DNA from: Donghicola eburneus
Lineage (GTDB): Bacteria > Pseudomonadota > Alphaproteobacteria > Rhodobacterales > Rhodobacteraceae
DNA: 64,000 bases
Direction of reading: 5' to 3'
NCBI RefSeq assembly: GCF_900115865.1
Contig: NZ_FOXY01000001.1
Coordinates: forward strand, 248,001-312,000
The position numbers and the translations under genes were made by a program. Positions 33,127 through 42,057 of this stretch are shown one piece after another (position 1 is the first letter of the stretch; each line of letters begins with the position of its first letter). The notes beneath the pieces were generated by a model. That model did no database searches and was not told where the DNA came from. It worked only from the letters and a program-made list of their open reading frames with translations.

Positions 33127-34845
33127 TCAAACCAGATCTTTGGCAAGCTGGACCTTGTCCGGCCCGTACAAAGCCTCTGCCCGCTCAGTCGAGATGCGCC
33201 CGTCCCGCAGGTCCCGCGCCAAGGCTTCGGCAGACCGTTTCGCCGGGTCGCCATAGCCGCCCCCACCGGGGGTCTCGAGCCGGATCGTTTCGCCCTTGTC
33301 CAAGGTCAGATTGGCGACCATCGGGTCGAGTTCCTGCGCCGCCTCGGTGTCCGCGTTCTTGATCAGGTGGGCAGGGCGGCCAGAGGTGCCGCCAGCGACG
33401 CCCGGCGCGCCTTCTTTGTGGCCATCAGAGCGGGCGGTAAAGATCACATCGCCGTTTGGCGCCGAGATTTGCCGCGCAATCCCCATGCCGCCGCGATACT
33501 GCCCCGCGCCAGAACTGTCATCGACCAGCGCGTATTCATCCACGACCAGATCGTACTCGATTTCCAAAGGCTCGATTGGCAGGTTCGAAGAGTTGGTGAC
33601 GTGCACGTGCACCCCGTCCATCCCGTTGCCTGCATAGCGCGCGCCAGCGCCGCCACCGATAGATTCCAGATAGACATAGCCCTCGTCGCGGCCACGTCGT
33701 TTGCCCGCAAAGACCATGACGGGCACGATATCCTGTCCCGCCGCTTGCGCCTTTTCCTGCGGCAACAGTTGCGAGAATGCGCCGATCAGTGCCCGCACCA
33801 CCTTGTTGCAGGTGATCGACCGCGCGCCAGTGGCAGCTGGGGCGATGGGGTTCAGCAGGCTGCCTTTGGGGGCGGAAATCTCGATCCCTTCGAACATGCC
33901 GGAGTTGGGCAATAGGTAGGGATCTAGCAGGGTTTTGACCACGTAATAGACGGACGCATTCAGCGCCGAGGCGACCACGTTCAGACCGCCGCGCGCCTGC
34001 GGGCCGGTGCCCTCGAAATCCACGATCAGGCGGTCGCCTTTGACGGTGACATTGGCCTGAATGGGCACTTCGACAGGGCCAAGGCCGTCGCTTTCGATCT
34101 TGGAATAGAAGGTCGCGGTGCCATCCTGCATCTCCATGATCCGGTTGCGCAGACGGTTGGCGGTGTAAGTGAACAAGTCCTCGACCAGCTCATCGACCTT
34201 GTCCGCGCCAAGGCTGTCCGCCATCTCGTGCAGCAGACGTGCGCCGCGTTCATTGGCAGAGGCCTGAACCTTGATGTCGAGCCAGCGTTCTTCGGACGAG
34301 CGGCTGTTCAAAGAGATCATGCGCAGCAGGTCTTCGTCCAGCTCGCCTGCGCGGCACAGCTTCATCACGGGCAGGCGCAAGCCCTCTTCAAAGATCGAAG
34401 TCGCGCCGCCGTGGATCGATCCGGGCACCGTGCCGCCTACGTCCGAGTGGTGGCCGATATTGGCGGTAAAATAGCGCACCTGACCATCGACAAAGACCGG
34501 CGTGACCACTGAGATATCCGGCGTGTGCGTGCCGCCCGCCGCATAGGGATCGTTGCAGATAAACACATCGCCTTCGACCATGCGGTCTATGGAATAAGCG
34601 TCCAAAACCGCACCCACGGACCCCATGAGAGAGCCAAGGTGCAGCGGGATATGGCTGGCCTGTGCAATCAGGCGCCCGTCAGCCGAAAAGAGGGCGACCG
34701 AGCAGTCTTTGCGTTCCTTGATGTTCGAAGAGAACGACGCGCGGATCATCGAGGTGCCAATTTCGTCGGCCACAGCAAGCAAGCGATTGGTAAAGACCTC
34801 CATCGCGATGGGGTCGGACAGGGTTTTCTTGGTGTCGAGTGCCAT
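33127..34845 (-). CDS. Hydantoinase B/oxoprolinase family protein
   Basis: 572 residues, the usual size of HyuB-type subunits. Family marks are DPIAMEVFTNRLLAVADEIG at the N terminus, IKERKDCSVALF, ICNDPYAAGGTHTPDISVV (metal/substrate region), GGATSIFEEGL and the glycine-rich C-terminal LETPGGGGYGDP. With the A subunit encoded 3 bp upstream it would form an ATP-dependent cyclic amidohydrolase (5-oxoprolinase or N-methylhydantoinase class) or a carboxylase of the same superfamily. It is the last gene of the leftward operon. The substrate cannot be read from sequence. Confidence 0.9.
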   Translation of the reverse strand: MALDTKKTLSDPIAMEVFTNRLLAVADEIGTSMIRASFSSNIKERKDCSVALFSADGRLIAQASHIPLHLGSLMGSVGAVLDAYSIDRMVEGDVFICNDPYAAGGTHTPDISVVTPVFVDGQVRYFTANIGHHSDVGGTVPGSIHGGATSIFEEGLRLPVMKLCRAGELDEDLLRMISLNSRSSEERWLDIKVQASANERGARLLHEMADSLGADKVDELVEDLFTYTANRLRNRIMEMQDGTATFYSKIESDGLGPVEVPIQANVTVKGDRLIVDFEGTGPQARGGLNVVASALNASVYYVVKTLLDPYLLPNSGMFEGIEISAPKGSLLNPIAPAATGARSITCNKVVRALIGAFSQLLPQEKAQAAGQDIVPVMVFAGKRRGRDEGYVYLESIGGGAGARYAGNGMDGVHVHVTNSSNLPIEPLEIEYDLVVDEYALVDDSSGAGQYRGGMGIARQISAPNGDVIFTARSDGHKEGAPGVAGGTSGRPAHLIKNADTEAAQELDPMVANLTLDKGETIRLETPGGGGYGDPAKRSAEALARDLRDGRISTERAEALYGPDKVQLAKDLV

Positions 34846-34848
34846 GGG

Positions 34849-36873
34849 TTAAACCTCGATAATCATGGTGCCGGTGGCGTCGACGCGCACGTTCTGGCCG
34901 GGTTCGACGATGGTGGTGGACGACATTTCCTGCACGATGGCGGGGCCAGCGACCACTTGGTCCACAGGCAGTTTGGCGCGGTCATAGAGGGTGGTTTCGA
35001 ACCAGCCGCCGTCGAAATAGACCTGCCGTTTGCCCATCCTAGGATCTGCGTCTTCGGGGGTGTGGGTGGTGTCGGGATCGGCACCAGAGGCCCCTTTGAC
35101 GGACAGGCGCAGGTTCACGATTTCCACAGCGCGATCCGCAATGTCGTAGCCATATTCCTGTCGGTGCGCAGCGCGGAAGCCATCAAGGAAGGTGTCATAG
35201 GCGGTGTCGATCCCATCCAGCACGACCTGCACTTCGTGGTTCTGACCGTCATAGCGGGCATCGACCACGTATTGCATTTCGCGGGTCTCGGGGGCGATGC
35301 CTTCGCCGTCCAGCCACGCGTCGCCGTCCTTGTACATCTCGGCAAAGGCGGCGGTGATTTGTGGCCATGCATCGACGCTAGCGGTTGACACACCAGTGCG
35401 CACAAAGTCAAAGCCCACGTCTGACAGCAGGATGCCGCGCGCGCACATGGTGCCGGGTTGGGCGGGCACCAGTACCGATTTCATGCCGGTTTCGACCGCG
35501 ACGGCAGCAGCGTGCAGCGGCCCCGCGCCGCCATAGGCAAAGAGGGCGAAGTCCGACAGGCGGTGGCCCTTTTCGGTGGAGACGGCGCGGATGGCGCGGC
35601 CCATGTTGGCGACCGCGATGCGCAGGATACCGAGGGCTGCATCTTCGACGCTTAGTCCCAAGGGGGCGGCGATTTGGGTCTCAATGGCCTTGCGCGCGGC
35701 CTCTTTGTCGACGGTCATGCGGCCGGACAGCAGGGTGTCGGCGTCTAGGCGGCCAAGGACAAGGTTTGCGTCAGTGGTCGTCGGTTCTGTACCGCCCTTG
35801 CCATAGGCGACGGGGCCGGGGAAGGCGCCGGCGGAACGGGGGCCGACCTTCAGTGCGCCCGCATCATCCAGCGCCGCGATCGATCCACCGCCCGCGCCAA
35901 TCACATTGATGTCCAGCATCGGACAGCGCACAGGATAGTCGGCGACCAGACGGCTGGTGGTGAAAGCAGGACGCCCTTCGAGCACCAGCGAAACGTCGGT
36001 CGAGGTGCCGCCCACGTCATAGGTCACAATGTTTGGATAGCCCGAGGCGCCAGCCACTTTGGCCGCGCCCACGACGCCCGCAGCCGGACCGGACAGGCAG
36101 GTCCGCACGGGGAAGGCGCGTACGGTGTCTACGGACATCAGTCCGCCATTCGAGTGGATCGTTCGCGGTGCGCTTTCGAAGCCGATGTTTTGCAGACGCT
36201 CCAGAAACCGCTCCAGATAGCGGTCCATGCGCGGGCCGACATAAGCGTTGATCACGGTGGTCGAGAACCGCTCGAATTCGCGGAACTCGGGCAGCACGTC
36301 AGAACTGACAGAGACATAGGCGTCTGGCATCATCTCGCGCACAATCTCGGCGGCGCGGCGTTCGTGACGGCCATCGCGGTAGGCATGCAGGAAACAGATC
36401 GCGACCGCTTGCATCCCCGCATCGCGGATCTGTTTAGCGGCTTGGCGAACCGCATCCTCGTCCAAGGGTATCAGGACATCGCCATCGGCATTCATGCGCT
36501 CGGGCACTTCGATGGACATGTAGCGCTCGACCAGAGGTTCGGGCTTGGTGATGTCATAGTCGTAGAGATGCGGGCGGGTCTGGCGGCCAATCTCCAGTAC
36601 GTCGCGGGCCCCTTGGGTCGTGATCAGGCCTGTGGGAACACCGCGCCGCTCGATCACCATATTGGTCGCGACGGTGGTGCCGTGGCCGACGAATTCGAAC
36701 TGGTCGGAGGTGATGCCACGCTCTTCGACGAAATGGCGCAGGCCGGTTTCGATCGCTTCGGAGGGGTCATGAGGCGTGGAAGAGGTCTTGAAGTGGGTCG
36801 CCGCGCCATCGGTGGTGTTGATTGCGGTGAAGTCAGTGAAGGTGCCGCCCACATCGAAGCCGATACGGTACAT
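34849..36873 (-). CDS. Hydantoinase A/oxoprolinase family protein
   Basis: 674 residues. It opens with MYRIGFDVGGTFTDFTAI, the nucleotide-binding start of the actin-like ATPase fold in this family. GHGTTVATNMVIERRG, FERFSTTVINAYVGPRM, SNGGLMSVD and TYDVGGTSTDVSLV follow as further hallmarks, and FALFAYGGAGPLHA precedes the C-terminal domain. It supplies ATP hydrolysis for ring opening together with the B subunit. The start at ATG 36873 follows AAAGGA; a start 9 codons upstream is possible. It lies 23 bp after the DctM stop in the same operon. Confidence 0.9.
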   Translation of the reverse strand: MYRIGFDVGGTFTDFTAINTTDGAATHFKTSSTPHDPSEAIETGLRHFVEERGITSDQFEFVGHGTTVATNMVIERRGVPTGLITTQGARDVLEIGRQTRPHLYDYDITKPEPLVERYMSIEVPERMNADGDVLIPLDEDAVRQAAKQIRDAGMQAVAICFLHAYRDGRHERRAAEIVREMMPDAYVSVSSDVLPEFREFERFSTTVINAYVGPRMDRYLERFLERLQNIGFESAPRTIHSNGGLMSVDTVRAFPVRTCLSGPAAGVVGAAKVAGASGYPNIVTYDVGGTSTDVSLVLEGRPAFTTSRLVADYPVRCPMLDINVIGAGGGSIAALDDAGALKVGPRSAGAFPGPVAYGKGGTEPTTTDANLVLGRLDADTLLSGRMTVDKEAARKAIETQIAAPLGLSVEDAALGILRIAVANMGRAIRAVSTEKGHRLSDFALFAYGGAGPLHAAAVAVETGMKSVLVPAQPGTMCARGILLSDVGFDFVRTGVSTASVDAWPQITAAFAEMYKDGDAWLDGEGIAPETREMQYVVDARYDGQNHEVQVVLDGIDTAYDTFLDGFRAAHRQEYGYDIADRAVEIVNLRLSVKGASGADPDTTHTPEDADPRMGKRQVYFDGGWFETTLYDRAKLPVDQVVAGPAIVQEMSSTTIVEPGQNVRVDATGTMIIEV

Positions 36874-36896
36874 AGGGTTGGTCCTTTGGTGTTGGA

Positions 36897-38186
36897 TCAC
36901 TGCGCCAGAGGCATCAGTAGATCAGGTAGAAACATGGTGATTTGGGGGACAAAGGCGACGAGCAGGGCCACGATCACCAAGGTCAGATAAAAGGGCAGGA
37001 GCGCACGGGTCAGTTCACCCATTCTGATGCCGGCAACCGACATCACGGTATAAAGGACAAGGCCCACCGGCGGGGTGATCGTGCCGATCATCATGGTCAC
37101 AACCACGGTCACGCCAAGGTGCACGGTGTCGATGTCAAAGGTGGTCGCGATGGCCAGCAGAGTCGGAACCAGCAGGACGAGCGCGGCCAGAACCTCCATG
37201 AACATGCCCACGACCAAGAGGATCGCGATGATCACGGCTATGGCGGCGGCTTTCGATACAAAGAGCCCTTCCATCAGCGACACGAGTTCAACGGGCAGAC
37301 GCTGGATCGAAATGATCCATCCGAACACGGCCGAGACCGCGATGATGAAGAGGGTCGAGGCCGAGGTGCGCACGGTGCCGAGGATCGCTTCCCAAATGGA
37401 CTGGACGTTGAACCCCAGCGCGATGGAGCCGATCAGCAGGATGTACAGGACGACGACGACAGAGGCTTCGGTCGGGGTGAAGATGCCCGCGAGAATGCCA
37501 CCAAGCAGAATGACAGGGGCCAGCAGTGCGGGCAGGGCACGCCAGAAGGCAGTGTTCACTTCGGACAGTGTGGCGCGGGGCAGTTTGGGTGCATCTTCGC
37601 GGCCGGTTTTGACCAGAATGTAGACCATGACCATCAGCGCAAAACCAACCAGGAGGCCTGGCAGCGCACCGCCAAGGAACAGGCGCCCCACGGACTCTTC
37701 GGCAAGAAAGCCGTAGACAACCAGTGTGATTGAGGGCGGAATAATCGGACCCATTGTAGCCGAGGCCGCGGTGATCGCAGAAGAGAACTTGCGCGAGTAG
37801 CCGGCCTTTTCCATGGCTTTTATCTCGACCGCGCCAAGGCCGCCCGCATCCGCCACCGAACTGCCCGACATGCCCGCAAAGATGATCGAGGCCAGCACGT
37901 TCACATGCCCCAGACCGCCGGTGATGTGACGCACCAGAACACCCGCGAAGTTAAAGATGCGCTCGGTCACGCCAAGGCCATTCATCAGGTTGCCCGCCAG
38001 CAAGAACATGGGGATGGCGAGCAGGCTAAAGCTCTCGATCCCGCCGGAGGCGCGCAGGGTCAGTTGGACCTCTGGCAGACCGGCCATCAGGATATAGAGC
38101 GCCGAGGAGACAAGCATCGTGTAGGCGACGGGTAGGCCAAGGATTAGCAGCCCAAAGAACATCACCAGAAAGGCAACAGTAATCAT
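36897..38186 (-). CDS. dctM: TRAP transporter large permease, DctM type
   Basis: 429 residues with about twelve membrane helices. It starts MITVAFLVMFFGLLILGLPVAY and shows the DctM marks AIPMFLLAGNLM, MSGSSVADAGGLG and ITPPVGLVLYTVM. It forms the ion-driven channel of a tripartite ATP-independent periplasmic transporter with DctP and DctQ. The start ATG 38186 overlaps the DctQ stop (ATGA). A much longer upstream open frame is only the shadow of DctQ. Confidence 0.92.
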   Translation of the reverse strand: MITVAFLVMFFGLLILGLPVAYTMLVSSALYILMAGLPEVQLTLRASGGIESFSLLAIPMFLLAGNLMNGLGVTERIFNFAGVLVRHITGGLGHVNVLASIIFAGMSGSSVADAGGLGAVEIKAMEKAGYSRKFSSAITAASATMGPIIPPSITLVVYGFLAEESVGRLFLGGALPGLLVGFALMVMVYILVKTGREDAPKLPRATLSEVNTAFWRALPALLAPVILLGGILAGIFTPTEASVVVVLYILLIGSIALGFNVQSIWEAILGTVRTSASTLFIIAVSAVFGWIISIQRLPVELVSLMEGLFVSKAAAIAVIIAILLVVGMFMEVLAALVLLVPTLLAIATTFDIDTVHLGVTVVVTMMIGTITPPVGLVLYTVMSVAGIRMGELTRALLPFYLTLVIVALLVAFVPQITMFLPDLLMPLAQ

Positions 38187-38692
38187 TCGTGAACCTCTTT
38201 GGTGGGATGGGTCGGCGTGCCGGTCAGCTCTTTCCAGATCGCCTCTGCGGCAAAGAGGATGGTGAACCCTGCGCCCAAGGCGAACGGGAACTGGATCAGC
38301 ATGAACTTGGAGGTCAGCGGCCCCTTGGGCACCGTGCCAAATTCGAGCCGCGACATCAGGGGCTGGATCTGCTGGATCTGGGTCAGGATATACAGCATCA
38401 CCGCAATCACAGCCCCGTGCAGCAGGACATGGATCAAACGCTTGATCGCAACACTTTCGAACCCGCTCAGGACGTCCATGCCGATGTGCCCGCCCTCGCG
38501 GTAGACCAGCGCCGCCCCAAGGAAGGTCAGCCAAACCATCGACAATTCCGCGATGTCATCGGTCATGTGCACTGGCGCGTTGAACACGTACCGAGACACG
38601 ATCTGGACCGCGAGCGCCCCGATAATCGCAACGGTCAGCGCAGCGCAGAGCCACAAAATCAGGCGGTGCAGCCCGTTCAAAAGAAGCGTCAT
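38183..38692 (-). CDS. dctQ: TRAP transporter small permease, DctQ type
   Basis: 169 residues with four membrane helices. It has the DctQ-typical SRYVFNAPVHMTDDIAELSMVWLTFLGAALVYREGGHIG region (quoted from residues about 42-80 in outline: RYVFNAP, WLTFLGAA, GHIGMDV). It pairs with DctM. ATG 38692 follows CAGGAC. The gene is the second transporter gene, 79 bp after DctP. Confidence 0.88.
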   Translation of the reverse strand: MTLLLNGLHRLILWLCAALTVAIIGALAVQIVSRYVFNAPVHMTDDIAELSMVWLTFLGAALVYREGGHIGMDVLSGFESVAIKRLIHVLLHGAVIAVMLYILTQIQQIQPLMSRLEFGTVPKGPLTSKFMLIQFPFALGAGFTILFAAEAIWKELTGTPTHPTKEVHE

Positions 38693-38771
38693 AAGCGGTT
38701 GTCCTGCTTGGAAATTAAAGGGTTGGCGCCGTGATGTTAGAAGGATCAGCACCAACCCCACCCCGAAGGGA

Positions 38772-39764
38772 TTACTTCATGGCCTGAATTTCAGCCCACC
38801 AGCCTTCGGGCAGCAGGCCCTCGGCTTCGAATTCGGGGACGGACTCGGACACCTTGGCGCTGAATTCCGCACGAACGTCTGCGGGCAAATCGCAGAAGGT
38901 CACGCCTTCGGCTTCCATGGCGGCTTTGTTCGGCGCGGTTTCCGCGGTCACGAGCTCGACAAAGTAGTCGCCCGCGTCCTCGGCTGCTTGAATGACAATC
39001 GCCTGATCTTCTTCCGAGATCGACTGGAACGCACTCTCGGCCACATAGACGCTGTTCTGCGGGTACATCATCTGCGCTTCGGTGACGTAGGGCAGGACTT
39101 CGTAGAATTTGGACGAATAGATCTGCTCGCCCGCGCTTTCAGCCATGTCGGCGACGCCTTGGCTCAGGCCCATGTAGGTTTCACCGTATGCCATGGTGAC
39201 GGGGACAGTGCCGATGCTTTCCCAGCCAGCGACGAACATGGGCAGGTTGGGCGAACGGGCGCGCTTGCCCTCGATATCAGCGGGGCTGGTGACGCAGCTC
39301 TCTTTGGTCAGGAAGACGCGCGGCAGGCGGAACCAATTGGTGGCCAGAATGCGGACGTTGTAGTCATCGCGCAGCTCGTCCTTGAGGCCTTGGGCCAGAT
39401 CGCTCTGCATGAATTTCAGGAAGTGGTCCTGACTTTCAAAGACGAAGGGGATGTCCACGACGCCGAATTCCTTGACGAGGTTTGAGGCGTTCGAGCCAGA
39501 GCTGATGTAGCCCTCTTGGGCACCCATCGCCATGGCTTCGATCTGGGCAGGGCCGTTGCCGAGCTGCGAGCCCTCGTAGAAGTCGATGGTCACGCGGCCT
39601 TCGGTGCGTTCACCGACCAGTTCGGCGAATTTCTTGGAGGCGATGGTGACGGGGGCGTTTGGCGGGTTGATGCCGCCAAAGGTCCACGTGGTTTGGGCCT
39701 GCGCGACGCTGGCGCCAAGCCCCAGAACCGAGACAAGGGAGAGGGAAAAACCTTTTGAAAACAT
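38772..39764 (-). CDS. dctP: TRAP transporter solute-binding protein, DctP type
   Basis: 330 residues with a Sec signal peptide (MFSKGFSLSLVSVLGLGASVAQA, in two parts here: MFSKGFSLSLVSV, LGLGASVAQA). The mature protein has the DctP fold: FAELVGERTEGRVTIDFYEG, GSNASNLVKEFGVVDIPFVF and IEGKRARSPNLPMF with the conserved carboxylate-binding Arg. It captures a carboxylate-bearing solute in the periplasm. Context (FAD amino-acid oxidase, hydantoinase) suggests an amino-acid-like or cyclic-imide compound, but this is inference. The ATG follows AGGAACGGTACT. Confidence 0.9.
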   Translation of the reverse strand: MFSKGFSLSLVSVLGLGASVAQAQTTWTFGGINPPNAPVTIASKKFAELVGERTEGRVTIDFYEGSQLGNGPAQIEAMAMGAQEGYISSGSNASNLVKEFGVVDIPFVFESQDHFLKFMQSDLAQGLKDELRDDYNVRILATNWFRLPRVFLTKESCVTSPADIEGKRARSPNLPMFVAGWESIGTVPVTMAYGETYMGLSQGVADMAESAGEQIYSSKFYEVLPYVTEAQMMYPQNSVYVAESAFQSISEEDQAIVIQAAEDAGDYFVELVTAETAPNKAAMEAEGVTFCDLPADVRAEFSAKVSESVPEFEAEGLLPEGWWAEIQAMK

Positions 39765-39786
39765 AGTACCGTTCCTGTTGTTGGGA

Positions 39787-40899
39787 TTATTGTTGGGTAA
39801 ATCGCCCGGCGGTAAAGCTTCGAAATTCTGGCGGCCGCTGGCCGTTCAGAATCCATTGCGCGAGGGGACCGCGATGCGCAGGGGCGAGGGTCACACCCGA
39901 GTGGGTTGTGGCCACATAGACCCCCTTGTGGGTGGGGGATTCATCGTAAACGGGATTTCCGTCGGCTGTCAGGACGCGCAGCGCGGCCCAACTGCGGACA
40001 ATCCGGACGCTGGCAAGGGCAGGCATGATGCGCACCGCGCGCTGCGCCAGTTTGTGCAATCCAGCGGTAGAGGAGCTGTCATCGAGCCCCGTATCCTCTT
40101 TGGTGTCGCCGATCAGGATCGTGCCTTCGGGCGTTTGGCGGATCTGCGATGAGATGACGGGCAGGGTTTGCGCCACGCGCTCTGTCACAAGGATTTGGCC
40201 CTTTTGCGGATGGACCAATTTGGGAAATCCAAAGGGTTTGGCTAGGTCATTCGTCGCCAGCCCAGCCGCGATCAGGATGCGGTCAGCATGGGCAGACTGG
40301 GTATCGGTTCGAACGGTATAGCCACCCTTTTCTGTCTTGATGGCCCGCACTTTCGCATTTGGCTCCAGCCGTGCCCCCGCGGCCTGCGCCGATGCTGCGA
40401 GTCCGCGATACAGCGCCAAAGAATGGCACGCCCCATCAACCGAAGAGGTCGAGGCGCTGACGGCGTCTGGCCCCACGCCGGGAAACATCGCACGCAACTC
40501 AGAGGCGTCGATCATGCGGGTGTCGTCATGGGGCAAACCGTGCGCGGCCATCTTTTCGACCATGCGCGCACGGGTCAGGTGTTCGCTCTCATCAAGGCAG
40601 ATATGCACACCATTGCCCATTTTATGGGCGGTATCGACGCCAGAGAGAGCTTTCACCTCTTGCTCCAGCATCGGCCAATCGGCCACAGCGCGGCGGGTCC
40701 ACGTCGCATAGTCCCGATTGTTTGCGCCCTTACTTTGGGCCCAAACCAGACCAAAATTCCCGCGCGAGGCGCGAAAGCTGCCATCGTCCCCGTCAAAGAT
40801 CAGGACGCGTGCACGGTCACTGGCCATACCCAGAGCAGCCGCGGTACCGACCAACCCTCCGCCAATAACGATGACATCGAATATTCCCAGATCTTCCAC
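39787..40899 (-). CDS. DadA-like FAD-dependent oxidoreductase
   Basis: 370 residues of the DAO (D-amino acid/glycine/sarcosine oxidase) superfamily. The FAD motif VIVIGGGLVGTAAALGMA is at residue 9. ASRGNFGLVWAQSKG, MGNGVHICLDE, HPQKGQILVTERV and RIVRSWAALRVLTADGNPV follow. It is closely related to the gene at 45.9-47.0 kb, with which it shares ASRGNFGLVW and the KGQILVTERV segment. It should oxidise an amine to an imine or oxo acid in the cytoplasm. It is first in the operon with the TRAP and hydantoinase genes. The GTG start 40899 follows AGGACGGCAAC. Confidence 0.88.
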   Translation of the reverse strand: MEDLGIFDVIVIGGGLVGTAAALGMASDRARVLIFDGDDGSFRASRGNFGLVWAQSKGANNRDYATWTRRAVADWPMLEQEVKALSGVDTAHKMGNGVHICLDESEHLTRARMVEKMAAHGLPHDDTRMIDASELRAMFPGVGPDAVSASTSSVDGACHSLALYRGLAASAQAAGARLEPNAKVRAIKTEKGGYTVRTDTQSAHADRILIAAGLATNDLAKPFGFPKLVHPQKGQILVTERVAQTLPVISSQIRQTPEGTILIGDTKEDTGLDDSSSTAGLHKLAQRAVRIMPALASVRIVRSWAALRVLTADGNPVYDESPTHKGVYVATTHSGVTLAPAHRGPLAQWILNGQRPPEFRSFTAGRFTQQ

Positions 40900-41023
40900 G
40901 TTGCCGTCCTGTCATACTTCTGTGACCAGTAGGGCAAGCGCTGGGTTATAATGCTAATACCAAAACCTGCGATAAGTATTCGATTTTGTAATGGGGTGCT
41001 TCCATCCTCCTAGAATTGCGGGC

Positions 41024-41947
41024 TTATGTCGTTTCTTCGACTACGGCATAGCGATGCTCGACCGCTTCGACAGTGCTCCGAATTTGAGCAAGCAGGTCTT
41101 TGGCCAGCTGCGACATTGGCTCTGACGACGAGGTATAGAGCCACATCGGCGTCTTGATCGCGGGCAAGAAAGGGCGGAACTGGACATCAGTGGGCGACCA
41201 GCCTTCGGTGCAAAGCGAGGGCACAAGCGCGATCCCCTGACCCTCGGCGACAAAGGTACATGCGGAGTCCGCCATTTGTACTTGGATCGCGGGGCTATAT
41301 TCCTCTTTGGCTTGGATATAGGCCTGTTCGATCACCTGCGCAGACAGGTCATCCCGACCCAGCGAGATCAGGCGTTCTGTCTTTAGGTCCGACATATGGA
41401 TCGCGCGTTTATTGGTCAGCGGGTGATCTGCGGGTAGGGCGGCCACCATACTACACTCACCAAAGGGGTGACATTCCAGTCCAGCCCCCGGCGTTTTCAG
41501 CAAAGACACCCCAAAGTCTGCTTTGCCGGTCAGCATCCCGTCGGGTATCGACGGCGAGGTCCGCGTCATAACGGACAGCCGCACCTGAGGGCGTTTGGCT
41601 AAAAAACGGGCACAAGATTTCGGCAATAACCGCATAGACAAGGCTGGAAAGCCGACGACGGTGATCTCGCCTTCCTCTAGGTTGCGGATGGATTTTGCAA
41701 CGCGATCAATCTGCGCGACCCCAAGCAGTAGCTTTTCGGTTTCCAGATACAGACGCCGCGCCTCTGGTGTGGGCCGCAGGCGACCGGATTCCCTGATAAA
41801 CAAAGGAAAACCGCAGGCATCCTCAAAGGCGCGGATCAGTTTGGTCACCGCGGGCTGACTGACAAACAGATCCTCGGCCGCACGGGTGACAGAGCCGCAT
41901 TTGACCACGGCGTTAAAGGCTTCAATCTGACGGATGTTGGGTCGCAT
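41024..41947 (-). CDS. LysR-family transcriptional regulator
   Basis: 307 residues. The HTH is at 1-62 (MRPNIRQIEAFNAVVKCG, TRAAEDLFVSQPAVTKLIRAF) and the effector domain at 90-295. ATG 41947 follows GAGGCAGCT; an extra 23 upstream codons are unlikely. It is divergent from the ABC transporter operon across a 110-bp gap that contains the AACTCATTTGAGTT palindrome, so it probably controls that operon. It lies downstream of nothing and 125 bp before the start of the opposite oxidase operon, so it might regulate both. Confidence 0.88.
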   Translation of the reverse strand: MRPNIRQIEAFNAVVKCGSVTRAAEDLFVSQPAVTKLIRAFEDACGFPLFIRESGRLRPTPEARRLYLETEKLLLGVAQIDRVAKSIRNLEEGEITVVGFPALSMRLLPKSCARFLAKRPQVRLSVMTRTSPSIPDGMLTGKADFGVSLLKTPGAGLECHPFGECSMVAALPADHPLTNKRAIHMSDLKTERLISLGRDDLSAQVIEQAYIQAKEEYSPAIQVQMADSACTFVAEGQGIALVPSLCTEGWSPTDVQFRPFLPAIKTPMWLYTSSSEPMSQLAKDLLAQIRSTVEAVEHRYAVVEETT

Positions 41948-41988
41948 AGCTGCCTCGGTATAACCAAACGGAATACTCGTCGAAATTA

Positions 41989-42002
41989 AACTCATTTGAG
42001 TT
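41989..42002. promoter_or_regulatory. Palindrome in lysR-ABC transporter intergenic region
   Basis: AACTCA-TT-TGAGTT is a perfect 6-bp dyad with a 2-nt centre, located 42 bp upstream of the LysR start and 55 bp upstream of the transporter gene. It is a candidate operator. Confidence 0.45.
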
Positions 42003-42057
42003 ATGACACCCGTCACGGTCCCTTGAAGTCACAAAACATTCAACAGGGATTTCAATT

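Noticed and set aside
34525-35388. A 287-codon open frame on the plus strand
   Set aside because: It is antisense to the hydantoinase A and B genes, whose motifs are complete.
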